64,000 nucleotides of DNA from Raphanus sativus (GCF_000801105.2 NC_079514.1:1674001-1738000); one strand, 5' to 3'. Shown: positions 48,326 through 60,843, numbered from the stretch's first letter. The notes: generated by a model from the sequence alone, not told the origin. A program made the numbers and translations.

Positions 48326-48969
48326 GGTTCTAACTCCTGCCGAGCTCCGCCGTATTCCCATTCCGAGCTTCAAGGTCAAAGATTTGACACTTGAGACAAT
48401 GATCTCTCAATATGCAATTCCTGGTATAGTCAGGGTGCGATAAAACTCGCCTGAATTGAAGAAGCTATCAACAATACACAAAATGGAGTTTGACACCATA
48501 CCGTATTTTTCCATAAGCCTATTTTATTTTTTTAGTTTCCTCGACCATTCTAACTATTAGCGAGTTTAAATATAGTCGTAGAACCATGCATGTCCTTTCA
48601 CTTTGGGTTTGTAGAACCTGAAATATTGACTATCAGTGTGCATAACGGAAAACCTTTTCTGTTGTACAGGAGGAGTATATTGACACGTAGTTGGATTTGC
48701 AAAGCTTGAATCGGGATCAGCGTTGGAGCTTGGAAGCGAGGATCTTTGAGAAACTGAGTCATTGGAATGTAGAGTCGAGACACGTGGCTTCCTTCATGGA
48801 GCTTATGTTAAAAAAAACAAAGACATTAGAGAAGATGGTCGTTTGGTTTTATAGTTATCTTAAAGAGCAAACTTTTGAAGAGTTGCCTGAGATGATTCCA
48901 ATGCTCGCTGACAAGAACAATATCTCCATAGTGCTCCACCTATTCAAGCCGAATCACAGGGTTTTTTAG
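48326..48969 (+). pseudogene. F-box/LRR-type gene, 3' part, inactivated
   Basis: Behind an AG acceptor the frame reads IPSFKVKDLTLETMISQYAI, and after a TAA at about 48441 NSPELKKL continues. A second exon-like part (from about 48671) has a TAG before LDLQSLNRDQRW, and then ARIFEKLSHWNVESRHVAS and KKTKTLEKMVVW follow. This is the C-terminal region found in Brassicaceae F-box/LRR proteins. The F-box itself is absent. With two stops and a missing 5' half it is a pseudogene. Confidence 0.7.
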
Positions 48970-49536
48970 TCTTGGATCTTTTTTCTTTTACCAAAGTAGT
49001 CTTGGATCTTATGATAAAGTGTGACATTCTTATTGAATTAAAATTTTGAACGTGAATTTGAACCCTAATTTACATTTTCTTAAAAGAATTTTCTTTAAAC
49101 TTTAAAACAAAAAACTACATAAACCACAACTTTGTGCCATGATTCATTAGAATTTTTTTTAAACGTTTATTCATGATCTTGAAAGTACTATTTGTTGTAA
49201 AAAACTTACATAATTTATAATGGTTCAATTAAAATGTGTAGTGTAAATAAATTAATGAATTTACTTTATGTATATTCACAATAAAGAAGAAATATTATTT
49301 TAATGATTTTTGTTATTTCTTAAGGGAGAGAGAGAAAGAAGTATTTAGGCTTCGAATGGTGACGAACCGCCATGCACTGCTGTGAATAGTAACAAAATCT
49401 CTCCATATACCTAAATATCTCTATGTTTTTGTTACTATTACAACCTCACCGTACTCGTTCCGCAGTTGTCCCGCACGTTACCATTCCGAGTCTTAGAAAT
49501 AGAGAGATAGAGAGCGAGACTGAAAGGGAGACTGAG

Positions 49537-49590
<54 letters not shown>

Positions 49591-49728
49591 TGAAATAGAG
49601 AAAAATTAAAGATTATGATAGAGAGAGACAGAGGGAGGCTGAGAGAGAGACCCAAAGAGATAAATAGATGAAACAAGTGAAATAGAGAGAAACTAAATGT
49701 GAGAGAGAGAGAGAGAGAAACTAATGTT

Positions 49729-49772
<44 letters not shown>

Positions 49773-50189
49773 CTAATATTTGGAGAAAACTAAATGAGTA
49801 AGATACAAAGATACAACGAGAGTGAAATATAATTACGATCCACTTATGCACTAATAATAATAGCTATACATGCAATATATAATCATATCGATGCCCGCAC
49901 ATGCATGATTTATTTTTTCATATTTCAAAGTATATGATAATAATTTAAACATCAAAGTAGATTGAATTAAGTAATGTCTAAAAGGCTTATAGTTTTGAAT
50001 CACAAAGACTGAATGAAGAACAAATTTAGTTTTAATAATACATAAAACATATGAATCGTATTTGAATAATACATATTTATATGAATAATACATAAAACAT
50101 ATGAAGAACAAATTTAGCTTTAATAATACATAAAACATTTGATTATATATTAATAATATTTATACATAAAACATAAGAACCGTATAAAT
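48970..50189. other. intergenic DNA with microsatellites
   Basis: AT-rich DNA, the purine/AT microsatellites described separately, and repeats of the AATACATAAAACATATGAA type around 50036-50120. Confidence 0.5.
49499..49773. repeat. compound microsatellite (GA)n and (AT)n
   Basis: A (GA)-rich tract, a (TA)n tract of about 45 bp (49540-49587) and further (GA)n runs up to 49773. The ORF predicted across it on the minus strand is an artefact. Confidence 0.9.
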
Positions 50190-51096
50190 GCCTGCACATG
50201 AGATTGCTCGATGGTCTTACCGATGATGCAGCAAAAAGCTTCAATCCTTCTCAAAATGGATTTGGATATTGGAGATGGAAAAATAAATTTGCCTAACGAC
50301 GGTCAAGTTGAGATTGATATCCCTTCTGATTTGCTGATAAAAAATAGTGGAGAAGATTCTATTGAGACTATGGCAAAAGAGGTTTATGGACAAGCTTTTC
50401 AAACCTCAACAGATAAGGATTTATATAGACATCGAGCCATTCTCACTCCCACAAATGATGAAGTGGATAAAATAAATGATTACATGCTTTCGCAGTTGCC
50501 AGGTAACATGTTTTTGTGTTTACTCTTATGTTCCAGTGATTTTTTATATGTCACTAAAGTAAATGATTTACATATGCTTTCAGGTGAAGAAAAGGTTTAC
50601 CTTAGCTCTGACAGTATTATCCCATCCGATGTTGACGTAGAAGAAAATGTAGTATATCCTGCAAAGTTTTTGAACAGTGTTAAAGTGGTTGGACTGCCTA
50701 GACATTATTTGAAGCTGAAGGTTGGTGCTCCTATTATGTGTCTCTGTAACATGGATCTTGCAGATGACTTATGCAATGGTACTAGGCTAATTGTTACTCA
50801 GTTACTGCCCCATGTGATAAAAGGTAGAATTATAACCGGAAACACTATTGATGGAGAAAAAGTTTGGATTCCTAGAATGTATGTCACCCCACCTAACACA
50901 AAGTTTTCCTTCAGAAGGCGTCAAAGACAGTTTTCCGTTACATTGGCTTTCGCCGATGACCATCAACAAAAGCCAAGGTCAAACACTAGAAAGTATTGGT
51001 TTGTTTCTGCCTAGGCCAGTGTTCTCTCATGGTCAGCTCTACGTTGCACTTTCAAAAGTTAAGTCGATAGCTGAATTAAAAATTCATATTAACTAG
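50190..51096 (+). pseudogene. Helitron helicase (PIF1-like) C-terminal remnant
   Basis: The frame encodes LDIGDGKINLPNDGQVEIDIP, then AILTPTNDEVDKINDYML, GAPIMCLCNMD and CNGTRLIV. After a one-base shift near 50930 it gives [19 protein letters not shown] and [12 protein letters not shown]. These are the C-terminal motifs of the Helitron Rep/helicase protein. A GT-AG interval at about 50502-50583 removes an in-frame intron. The Rep domain and helicase N-terminal half are missing. The Helitron 3' end follows at 51964, in the correct order. Confidence 0.88.
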
Positions 51097-51934
51097 TAAA
51101 GAAAGGAAGCCGGAGAAAAAACATTGAATGTTGTATACAAACAAGTTTTTCAGAAATTCCGTAGGGAGGGTACGTAATTGTTATCTACTTTTTTCTAATA
51201 TTTTTTCTTAAAATATATAAATTGTTACAATATTTATTTATTTTATTTGCCAGATGGGTAGTGATGAGTATGAAGATCGATAGTATTTCATTGCCAATCA
51301 GTTTTCTGACTATTCCGATCATGGTATGTCTTTTTTTTTCGATCATGGTATGTCAATTTATATTCTTTTATGTTCAATAAAATTTACAAATTTCTAAATC
51401 TTTCAAATTATGTTAACCCGTCCAATTTCTTACAAAATGAAATTGATTTTTTTTTTCAGGTCTCTCATTGAAGTTGTTTTCTTTATCGAGAATTGTATTT
51501 CATACTTTATAGAATTTATGATAATATTTTCAATTTTATTATATTTTCTTTTAATATGTCTACATAATTTTACGAGTCAAATTTATGCATAAAATAATTT
51601 TCACTAAAATAAATAATTACAACATATATATCATCCAATTCTAATTAGTGATAATGTAAAATATGTTACTTCTCTAACTATACATTATTAATTCCAGATT
51701 TGAAAAAAAAAATCTTCTTAAACACATAAATTATTTTCGGGACGTTGCAATTATACATACACACAATAATTATCTCTTGATACCGAAGTTACTTTGTTCT
51801 ATCTCGTCCTTTTAAAATATTGACTACCATCATTTTTACTATGCATGATGCTTTATCCCAAAAACGGTGGTCTTATGATATAAAATCCGTTACTTCCAAA
51901 CTTAAGCACTATTTTGTCCGTAATTTGAAACAAT
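51097..51934. other. Helitron 3' non-coding region
   Basis: AT-rich DNA between the helicase remnant and the 3' terminus, as expected in an autonomous-type Helitron. Confidence 0.5.
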
Positions 51935-51964
51935 ATCCGCACAGGATGCGGACATGTCAGCTAG
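51935..51964 (+). mobile_element. Helitron 3' terminus behind the helicase remnant
   Basis: Hairpin TCCGCA/TGCGGA (51936-51952), then CTAG at 51961-51964 followed by T. It closes a Helitron whose 5' part is lost or not recognisable. Confidence 0.85.
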
Positions 51965-51965
51965 T

Positions 51966-52094
51966 ACTTATTTATTCAGAAACTATGGTGGATGGTATAA
52001 CGCGCGAGTAGGAATACATATATATTAATATATATATATATATATATACTCGCGAAAAGATAGCATCTGATCAACTCTTTCTTTATTACAAACA
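51966..52094. repeat. duplicate of the PMP22 upstream hairpin region
   Basis: Stem CGCGAGTA (52003-52010) and TACTCGCG (52047-52054) enclose an (AT)n loop. The flanks (ATAGCATCTGATCAACTC) match 56421-56537 in front of the PMP22 gene. It begins immediately after the Helitron 3' end. Confidence 0.75.
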
Positions 52095-53767
52095 GATAAG
52101 GAAGTGCCTGGAAGAGCTGCGAAGAAATCCAGTTTGCTGAGCAAAAGGGATCACACCAATATGATGCAGCGAAGGGCTTGCAAAGCTGGAATCGATGGTG
52201 ATTGAATACGTCTCGCTCGCGTAGATCATCTCCATCTCCATCGCCACTGGGTTAGTCCAACTTCTTCACGACCTCCGGAGGATCCTCCAGATTCTTAACC
52301 CACCCGGACCTGATTTCTGAGATTAAGAATGATCTTAAGATGGTTAGCTTGGAAGATCCAATAAGGGGGGGGGGGGGGGGGGAGCTTTAGACGCAGTGGT
52401 GGTGTAGAGACCTTAATTAGAAACGAAGACCAGCAACATCTTAGATACCGCAGGACACATATGGTTTTATCTGAAGAAAATTAAGGTTTCTTTCGGACTT
52501 TGCTGCAAGTAAAATACAGCAATGGTTCAAGATATTACTGACTGACCAAGAGAAACCTACTCAAGTTACTGCTACATACTTTATTTGCAGTTGACAAAGA
52601 CAAGAGTATAAACCAATAGCTGAAGCGAGAGGTAAGGAGAATCAGAGTGAGCTAGGTGCAAGCAAATTAAGCTCTTACCTGATCACATTAAGGCAAGAGA
52701 AGAAGAAGTAAACGTTAACTAGATGCTCTCACTATCAAAAAATTTGCACCAGCTGCAGCTTACTACAAAACAAACAACTCCAATATCTCTTGCCCTTGTG
52801 GAATTTCTTTTTACAGTTCCAGAATCGCTTCTCTAATGGTGTGTTGAGATGCCTCTCAGCACTTGTCTGTTGTTATCATGAAGATAGATGCATCAGAGGT
52901 CGGTGATTCAGCCAAGTCCAAGTGTGTCTTAAGAAAGGCTGCATTGGATAGCTAAGCTCCCATGAACTTTATTGGTCACACAAGTCTGTGCTTACTTCAA
53001 TCCAATCCAATCCAATCCCCCAAACCAAACTCCACTCAATACACCCCCATATAAGGGACGTGAGGATGATTCAAAGGCTGTCATCAATGAGATTTTGCAG
53101 AGAGATACCTTGTGCATTTGGAGCCTATATCCAAAGAAGAGCCAGTTACATATGGGGAACAATTACTTGAAGCATTTCATGTCATGGCTACACAAGTTCT
53201 GGATTATTTTATTTTAATGAAGCAGGTGTTGATAGTGAAGCAGGTTATGTGGATCGAAAGTCAGAAGAAGAAGCAGAAGTACCACAAATCCAGGAAATTC
53301 AAGTACAAAACCAGAGTTTCTCATTGAGAATTCTACTGCAAGCTGGACAATATACGCTAATGGGATTATTCAGTGTAAAATGAGTCTAGGAGCCTGAGAC
53401 AGCCTTTTCAGACTCGCAAGAAGCACAAGGCAAGGGCTATTGTAATGTGGGAAGCTAGCCATTTTCAACTTAATAACTTCATCACCATCAGAAACAAGCT
53501 CATCATCACAGAGGAAAATTTTTGTGAAAATGTTGATCTTTGTTTGGAGTGCTCGACACATTCTGGTGGGGATTGATGTTAATTTTGATTCTATTTCAGA
53601 GTAAAAATGTAAAGGAAAGAACAATGTATTTGCGTTTACACTTGCTTTATGTCCCCCCCCCACCCCCCCCAAGAAAGAAAGAAAAAAAATCAAGTTCTTA
53701 CAATGGTAACAAGACAGACAAAAGAATTACACAACATGCATCATATCTAAGACTTGATGATTCCTAG
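52095..53767. other. unresolved, exon-like DNA without an intact frame
   Basis: This stretch is clearly less AT-rich than its surroundings and has scattered short open pieces, yet no continuous frame on either strand that I can assign. It includes an 18-base G run (52365-52382), a C-rich run (53651-53669) and ATCCA repeats (53001-53016). The right end is probably 3' UTR of the kelch gene. It may be a decayed gene or a long transcript. Confidence 0.4.
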
Positions 53768-54817
53768 CTATTTGGTAACACAGGCTGAACCAAAGAACCT
53801 AGGAACTGGAGACTGATGATCTAAGTTTGCCGTGGTGCTTGACCAGAGCATAGTTGCAACAACTTTACCTCCACGCTTTTCCAACTTAATCTCCTCTGTG
53901 AACAGCGTTGCAGCTTGAGTTCCCACCGCTCTGTTCCTGCTAAATGCGAGAAGATTCCCACCAGCAGAGACAGCGGTGTAGAGAATCTGCTTACCAAGAA
54001 CACTGTACCCATCCACGAGTAAAAATCTATCACTTTCCTCATCATAGAAACGAATATTTCCCAGGATTACTCTCACGATGATGTCTCCGATCAAGACTGT
54101 CTGCGTGTTGAAAAGAGAAGGAGACAGATGAGACGGCTGCTCAGAACTCCATGAACGTTTCTTCAGGTTGAACAGTTGTTTGCTGCCACGTCGCTCTCCA
54201 GTTGAATACATCCAAACGCAGATATTCCCACCACATGGAGCCACCAAAAGAACTTTGCTCTTCTTGTTATACACTGGATCAGGGACAGATTCCCATGAGA
54301 AAGTCTGTGTATCATATATCTCCATCTTGACCCCTTGGTCACAACCTCCCACAACAACAACAGACTCATCCAGTACACACAGAAAACAACTTTTAGCCAT
54401 CTTTGAATGACTCATCTCTAATGTCTCTGTCCACGCATGAGTGACGCTGTTCATGACCATCAGCTTAGAAAACACATCCGATTCCCCATCGATCATGTAG
54501 ATATTTGATCCAAGAGCAACAACAGAGTTTGATGATGATGGGAAATAAGAAATAGGCATGGGAACGCTCATCAACCAGTATCCCGCTGCTGGTTTGAGTC
54601 CAAGAGAGTACCACCTACTGTTCTGATTCTGAGACATCGCAACGTAAAGGATCGGCTCTTGAATCTTTAGAGATTTCCGGCGCTCGTAAAGATCATCCGA
54701 AGCGATCATCTTCCTCAGGTCCGGTGACGTTACAGATAGAGTCCGGTGGTGGAGAATTGGTACTCTGGCGACGCATCCCGAGGCGACGTCATCATCGAGG
54801 CAATGGAGCGGCGCCAT
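53768..54817 (-). CDS. F-box/kelch-repeat protein 2
   Basis: This single-exon gene of 349 residues is a diverged relative of the two kelch F-box genes above. The F-box is recognisable but worn (LDDDVASGCVARVP then HHRTLSVTSPDLRKMIAS, residues 7-40). Kelch blocks follow at about 98-190 (NIYMIDGE, VVVVGGCDQGVKMEIYDTQT) and a propeller-like C-terminal part. It stands beside PMP22 and Ada1, as the Arabidopsis At4g33900 gene does, and may be the true positional counterpart. Its promoter has a site II motif and a telo-box. A role as SCF substrate adaptor is inferred from family membership. Confidence 0.88.
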   Translation of the reverse strand: MAPLHCLDDDVASGCVARVPILHHRTLSVTSPDLRKMIASDDLYERRKSLKIQEPILYVAMSQNQNSRWYSLGLKPAAGYWLMSVPMPISYFPSSSNSVVALGSNIYMIDGESDVFSKLMVMNSVTHAWTETLEMSHSKMAKSCFLCVLDESVVVVGGCDQGVKMEIYDTQTFSWESVPDPVYNKKSKVLLVAPCGGNICVWMYSTGERRGSKQLFNLKKRSWSSEQPSHLSPSLFNTQTVLIGDIIVRVILGNIRFYDEESDRFLLVDGYSVLGKQILYTAVSAGGNLLAFSRNRAVGTQAATLFTEEIKLEKRGGKVVATMLWSSTTANLDHQSPVPRFFGSACVTK

Positions 54818-55034
54818 CTCTCCCGTGGTAAAGAACGATGAAGAAAGAAAAAGTAGAGGAGACTAGATGTTGAAAGGATGGAGCTTTCTTTGTTTTCTTG
54901 ATTTTCTTTTCTTTTCTTTTCTTGCAGAGAAAACAGAATGCGAGGAAGACGAAGAAAGGTGGATCTTTTTTAAACGTGACGGGTTTTATAGACGTTGGGG
55001 AACGTTAACGGTTTGATGATCTTCGAAACGGGCC

Positions 55035-55050
55035 TGGGCCATAACCCTAG
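55035..55050 (-). promoter_or_regulatory. site II and telo-box pair upstream of kelch 2
   Basis: TGGGCC (55035-55040) and AACCCTAG (55043-55050) sit about 220 bp before the ATG. Such pairs are common in promoters active in dividing plant cells. Confidence 0.45.
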
Positions 55051-55417
55051 TCCTAATTCATTAAAGTTTTATGCATTTTTTTAAAAAAATATAATTTTCT
55101 AGTCCTAATACCATAATTTTATTTTTTTATATCTAAAAATTTTAAAAATATTATTTGTTTTATGTATATACTTAATAAATTTTTTATCTTAGTTTTATAG
55201 AATTAAATAAATATATTTTAAACATAAAAAATAGATAGAAATATCTCCAAGATTATTATTTTAGATATATATATATATATATATACACATACTTATTAAA
55301 TATTAGCTTAAATTAATAACTTTAAAAAATCTTAGATTTCACAGATAATTTAATTAAACTTTAAAAATAAATTGTATTCAAATAGAAAACTAAACTTTAT
55401 TTTTTTTTAAACCCTTC

Positions 55418-55454
55418 ACGTCGTCGCTTATTCTATACATAGTCGCTAATTTGT
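55418..55454 (+). pseudogene. shard of PMP22 exon 1
   Basis: These 37 bp resemble 56972-57006 (CGTCGTCGCTTAT and TACATAG and CGCT..TTTGT are shared), with two inserted bases. It is too short to be more than a relic. Confidence 0.5.
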
Positions 55455-56420
55455 GTAAGTTTTCATGAAACTTCTTGTTTTTAGATGTTTTTGCTAAAAT
55501 GCTAAATATTCATTAATGAAAATGAAAGTGATAAAGAACAAATACATTAGTTTTGTTTATTGTTTAGCATCTACTTCCAAAGTTTTTTTTTTGTTAATAT
55601 ATATATATATATATTAATAAGAGTGAACAAAAAAAGGTTTAGTTTCCATCTTGTATTGCACATTTTGGACTATTGCCTTTTAGTGAAAATTTGGTCAAGA
55701 CAAAAAAAAATAAGCCAACAAGTGGCTCAAATTTGGGAACAGTACTGGTCCTGGTTTATAAGGAGTTGGAAGCAAAATAATGATTTTGGGCTGGTATATG
55801 TAAATTTAATAAAAAGTTAAGGCTAATAAAAGACTGCACAAAAGAGTATTGAATCCTTAACCTTCAACTCATGGGAGGAGATTAGTTTCCAACAGAGCTG
55901 AAGTTTTGTTAAACTAAAAGGCCGCAAACACTAATCTATATTTAACAGCCGGAAGCGTGGTAGTGGTAGTAACACGTGGCTGCTGCTAAAAGTTAGTGTC
56001 ACGAAGTAAAGTTGTACGTGTCAGAGACCATGACATCGACCGAGCCAATGTGAAGTCGACTTTTTAGACGGCCAAGAAAACTACACAAACTAAAAATAGT
56101 TTGGGGACGTTTGGTTTTTGACCCGTCCAACTTTTCTGTTGTTGTATCTTTCTACACAAGTTTGCAAGGTACAATTCTCTCTAATGAACTCACTTCGTTT
56201 TCATAGGACGAAAAGACCATCAATCAGAGGTAATTATGCACATAAATTGAAGACTAAATTTAGGATGGACTTATCGAATATATTGAGTTGCTAATTAATG
56301 TGTTATCTTGTTATATGATTAATTAATCGATTATTGGCTATATGAATATATCGATGGCGTCATTTCTTGTTGGAAAGATCTGGGAAACTCTTCAACGTCT
56401 CTAGAAAATGCAGTATAATA

Positions 56421-56537
56421 TAGTATTTATTAGGAATAGTAATTATGGACCTTAGCGCGAGTAGAAATATATATATATATATATACTCGCGAGAATATCG
56501 CATCTGATTAACTCTCCTTTTACTACATAACAGAGAG
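56421..56537. repeat. hairpin region upstream of PMP22
   Basis: Stem CGCGAGTA (56456-56463) with TACTCGCG (56484-56491) around an (AT)n loop. The region is duplicated at 51966-52094. It ends about 100 bp before the PMP22 start codon. Confidence 0.75.
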
Positions 56538-56639
56538 CTTTTTTTTTTTTTAAACACTGTTCTATTTTTCTTCTTCTCCTCCTCCTCCGCCGTTATATAT
56601 AAAACCCTTCCCCGAAACCCTCGGAGCTATATCGCAAGC

Positions 56640-57850
56640 ATGACCGGCGCATTGTTCAGAAACGCTGCCTCCGACGCCGCTCGGATCTTACGCTCATACC
56701 GAACGTCCACGGCGAATCCTCTCGGAAAGCTCGATCTCTTACCACGAGGAGACGTCCGGCGATTCCAGCCGAGGCCTTATTTTCGCACGCCGCAGTTTCT
56801 CGGGAGATCAAAGGAAGCCAGAGTCTCTCCTCCTCATTCTTTGATCTCCGGTTTCTGCTCTTCCTCTTCTTCTTCTTCCACGACAGCCTCTACGGCGTCG
56901 TTTATGAGGACAGGATTCATGGGATGGTATATGAGCATGTTGAAAACGCGGCCGGTTCTGACTAAGTCCGTAACGTCGTCGCTTATCTACATAGCCGCTG
57001 ATTTGTCTTCACAGGTAATTAATTTCCTGTGAACTGAGTTGTTGTTTGTATTAGTTAGCTACGTTTCTTTGTGCCTTGTGTTGTTGTGATTCTTGTTTTA
57101 TATTGGATAATGGGACTTAGATGGTTAATGACTGTTGGATGTTTCTACATAGATAGTTAGTGACTTTTGGATGTTTTCCACACAGACAATTCCTCAAGCT
57201 TCTTCGGAGTCTTATGACTTGGTGAGAACAGCAAGGATGGCAGGGTATGGGTTGTTGATCTTAGGTCCTACGCTTCACTATTGGTTCAATCTCATGTCAA
57301 GACTCTTCCCGAAGCGAGATCTGATCACAACGTTTAAGAAAATGGCCATGGGACAGACGGTTTATGGCCCTACCATGAACGTTATTTTCTTCTCGCTGAA
57401 TGCAGCCCTACAAGGTAAAGCTTGATATGGATTATTGAGCAGTTTGTTTGGTTGCTGATAATTTTGATCCTAGGCTTGGTCTTATAGGTCATTAAGTCTG
57501 ATATATTCGGTTAATTTTCTCAGGTGAAAACGGTACAGAGATAGTTGCTAGATTGAAAAGAGATTTACTACCTACGATGATGAACGGTGTCATGTATTGG
57601 CCTATGTGTGATTTTATTACATTCAAGTTCTTCCCAGTTCATTTACAGGTAACTTGCCACTTCATTTTGATGTGGATCTGTTTTAGTTCAAGAAAAAAAT
57701 CATTTTTATTCTTATCCGGAATATAACTCGGTGATCTTTTTTTTTTCCTTTTGTATGCAGCCACTTGTGAGTAACTCGTTTTCGTATCTGTGGACAATCT
57801 ACATAACTTACATGGCAGGCCGTGAGAAACCAACTGCAATTGCTGGTTGA
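56640..57850 (+). CDS. Mpv17/PMP22 family membrane protein
   Basis: This small integral membrane protein of 272 residues is related to Mpv17, Sym1 and PMP22, which act as channels or maintenance factors in the inner mitochondrial or peroxisomal membrane. Four exons: 56640-57014, 57186-57414, 57524-57648 and 57761-57850. All are GT-AG with matching phases. The N-terminal 90 residues are Arg/Ser-rich with few acidic residues, consistent with an organelle presequence. Family motifs are MGWYMSMLKTRPVLTKSVTS, GPTLHYW (152-158), YWPMCDFITFKFFP (226-239) and the WTIYITYMA near the C-terminus. By order it should match Arabidopsis At4g33905. A serine run near residue 75 is encoded by a TCT/TTC repeat. 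Confidence 0.93.
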
Positions 57851-58427
57851 AACAGCTCTGTTTCAGTTATGGGCTCAGTTATGTTAAGTCAGATATGTAG
57901 AAAGGGAATCGTTCTTTCTTCAACATTCTTTGTTTCCTCTCTCTGTTGATTTCAGAGAGTTAATGTAAAAGAACCAACCTTGGAAGAACTCTTTTAAAAC
58001 TTTTTATGTAATTATTAGTGAAATGTAAGGCTCTTAGCTACTGTCAACTTTGACCAGACATATTCGAACAAGTCTTTTCAAGAAAGAAAGTGAAATGCTT
58101 TCTGCTTTCATTATTAATTTTCTTACATCAGAGAAAGCAAAGAACGTAAAAAATAGAAAGGAGAATGAAACAACATGGGCATTTACTTTAAAACCTCTAC
58201 TTGAATCTCACTCTACCGTAAGAACTTGTACAACACCAAAGACCCAACAACTTCTTCTCTTCAAACAACCAAACAACTTTTCACTTTCTAGTGGCTCACA
58301 GACCAAACCAAGACACAAAACCCAATTCAAGAAGAGAATGTATAGGTTCAGGTATAGGCTATAGCCAATGAGAAGAATCAAAATGCTATGTATAAGTAAC
58401 CTAAACTATAGCGTTTCTTCTAAACCT
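57851..58427. other. convergent 3' region of PMP22 and Ada1-like gene
   Basis: The two genes face each other, so this stretch should hold both 3' UTRs. The plus-strand frame at 58050-58364 looks like non-coding sequence. Confidence 0.5.
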
Positions 58428-59339
58428 TTACTCATCTAAACCACGCGAACATATCTTCTCCAGAAGTATAGGCCATTCTTCTCCAAGAATCTGTGGATTC
58501 AGCTCCATACCAGCACGAAAATCAGACATAGACACACACGAAGAAGAAAGCCTTCTCCTTTGCTGTTCATTCCCACCACATCGAGCATTAGCCAAACTCA
58601 AACAAGGCTCAATCAACCTCCTCATAAACGCATCAACCCCACTATTAAGAAGACTAACAGATTCCATAGACACCTTAACCCCTTCCATCTCCAACCTCCC
58701 CTCCAGCCTGCTCCTCAGCGTTCTCGTATCCGGCAACTCACCGCTGCTCTGACAACTCTCACGTCTCAAACCACCACACCAAACAGCCTTCCTCCTGAGA
58801 TTCAAATCAACACCAAGCGGAGCAGTGACATGACTCCTCCTCCCACTACTACTCCCAGCTACCTGCTCAACCTCTTCCCCTTCCTCAACTTCCAAAGGAG
58901 GTCTACTCCCTAGAGACATCAGCTCAGTAGCACTCGTGGTGGTGATAGTAGTCACACTCTGAGGCTTCCCGAGCGGACCAAGCGGGCTGGGCCTGTCTCT
59001 AAACTTCCTACCGCGAATGCTCTGTTTCCCATCACTCAACCTAACAAAGCTCCCACCTTTCTTCGCGTACCTCGAAGGAGGAGACTTAGCAACGCTAGCG
59101 TTCTTGATCACTGAGTGTATAAGACGGTTGTGGAGCGAGATGTGCTGCTTCCCGATGGTTTTGAGACAGAGCTTGTCGAACTCTGACTTGGTGATTCTCG
59201 AGGCGAAGAATCTCCCGAGGTGGTGGAAGTAAATGTCAGCTCTTTGAGTCCCGATTTGCCGGTAGATTAGGGATTTGATCTCCGACGTATCGGACCGGGA
59301 AGAGTTTTGATCGGATCCCATCTTAGATTGAAGAAGCAA
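58428..59339 (-). CDS. Ada1/Hfi1-like SAGA subunit
   Basis: This single-exon gene of 303 residues (or 297 from the second ATG at 59321) encodes a probable plant homologue of the SAGA coactivator core subunit Ada1/Hfi1/TADA1. The N-terminus carries the family block IKSLIYRQIG, then GRFFASRITKSEFDKLC and SLHNRLIHSVIKNA (about residues 22-80). The middle is Ser/Pro/Glu-rich and probably disordered. The C-terminal block FMRRLIEPCLSLANARCG and EEWPILLEKICSRG is conserved among relatives. It is nuclear by function. Local order points to Arabidopsis At4g33890. A 68-bp piece of this gene also lies beside PP2C copy B. Confidence 0.9.
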   Translation of the reverse strand: MLLQSKMGSDQNSSRSDTSEIKSLIYRQIGTQRADIYFHHLGRFFASRITKSEFDKLCLKTIGKQHISLHNRLIHSVIKNASVAKSPPSRYAKKGGSFVRLSDGKQSIRGRKFRDRPSPLGPLGKPQSVTTITTTSATELMSLGSRPPLEVEEGEEVEQVAGSSSGRRSHVTAPLGVDLNLRRKAVWCGGLRRESCQSSGELPDTRTLRSRLEGRLEMEGVKVSMESVSLLNSGVDAFMRRLIEPCLSLANARCGGNEQQRRRLSSSCVSMSDFRAGMELNPQILGEEWPILLEKICSRGLDE

Positions 59340-60113
59340 TCTCTTTAATTAGATTGGAGGAGTCTCGATTCGGGATCTTGATAACCCTAATTCTCGACGC
59401 GTACCTGTGGAGATTCGGAGGAGAAAGGGATCTCTGCTTTAATCTCTCCTCAAAGTCTTCTCCTTTGTGTGTGCCCTAAAGACAAAAGGGGGCTTTTTTG
59501 TTTAGTTCATTTGTTTCGTCGAGTTCGTGTTCGTACGTGACAAAGTGAACACTAAGACCATTCCACACGTGCGAGTTTTTTCTTTCTGGACTTTGGATGA
59601 TTTCATACGTGTGAGTTTTTTTCTTTAAGGGCATTAGATTCTTGTTTTTTTTTTCTCTATATATTTCGTAATCGAATGATGCGTGATTAAAGTTAACTTT
59701 TTCTGTGGGTTTTATTTAAGTGATTATACGATGTTACATGTTTGATTAGTTTATGATCATAGTGAATGATTTGCTTCATTGGAGAGATGAAATAGTTCTC
59801 GTTGCTTACTAGTGCCATTTACTAATCAACCAATTTTTCCTCTCTCTGGTGTAACATAGAGAGTTAGAGATTATAGCTCAAACAGATTAATACACAGCTC
59901 AGAACTCAAAGAGTAAAGAGAAACTCAAAATCTCTATAGGATGGTCAAATTGTAGAGCCAAGATTTTGGATTAAAACATAGAAGCTAAAAATGCTCAACA
60001 ACTCAATTGTCTTATAGAAATCATAGAACATTTATAAGATCCATTACAATATAAAATGAAAGTTTCAAAAGCTTAAAAACCAAACAGCTGCCCTGCCATA
60101 AACACCGGATCTC
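59340..60113. other. Ada1 5' flank and RPS29 3' flank
   Basis: Leader-like sequence to about 59480, then AT-rich DNA. Nothing further. Confidence 0.45.

Positions 60114-60843
<730 letters not shown>

Larger units (their letters stand above)
54818..56420. other. intergenic DNA between divergent kelch 2 and PMP22
   Basis: The first 250 bp form the kelch 2 leader and promoter. The rest is AT-rich, with a PMP22 exon shard at 55418-55454 and an (AT)n tract near 55270. No other gene. Confidence 0.5.

Noticed and set aside
58560..58913. Plus-strand Pro/Thr-rich ORF
   Set aside because: It is the antisense shadow of the Ada1-like gene.
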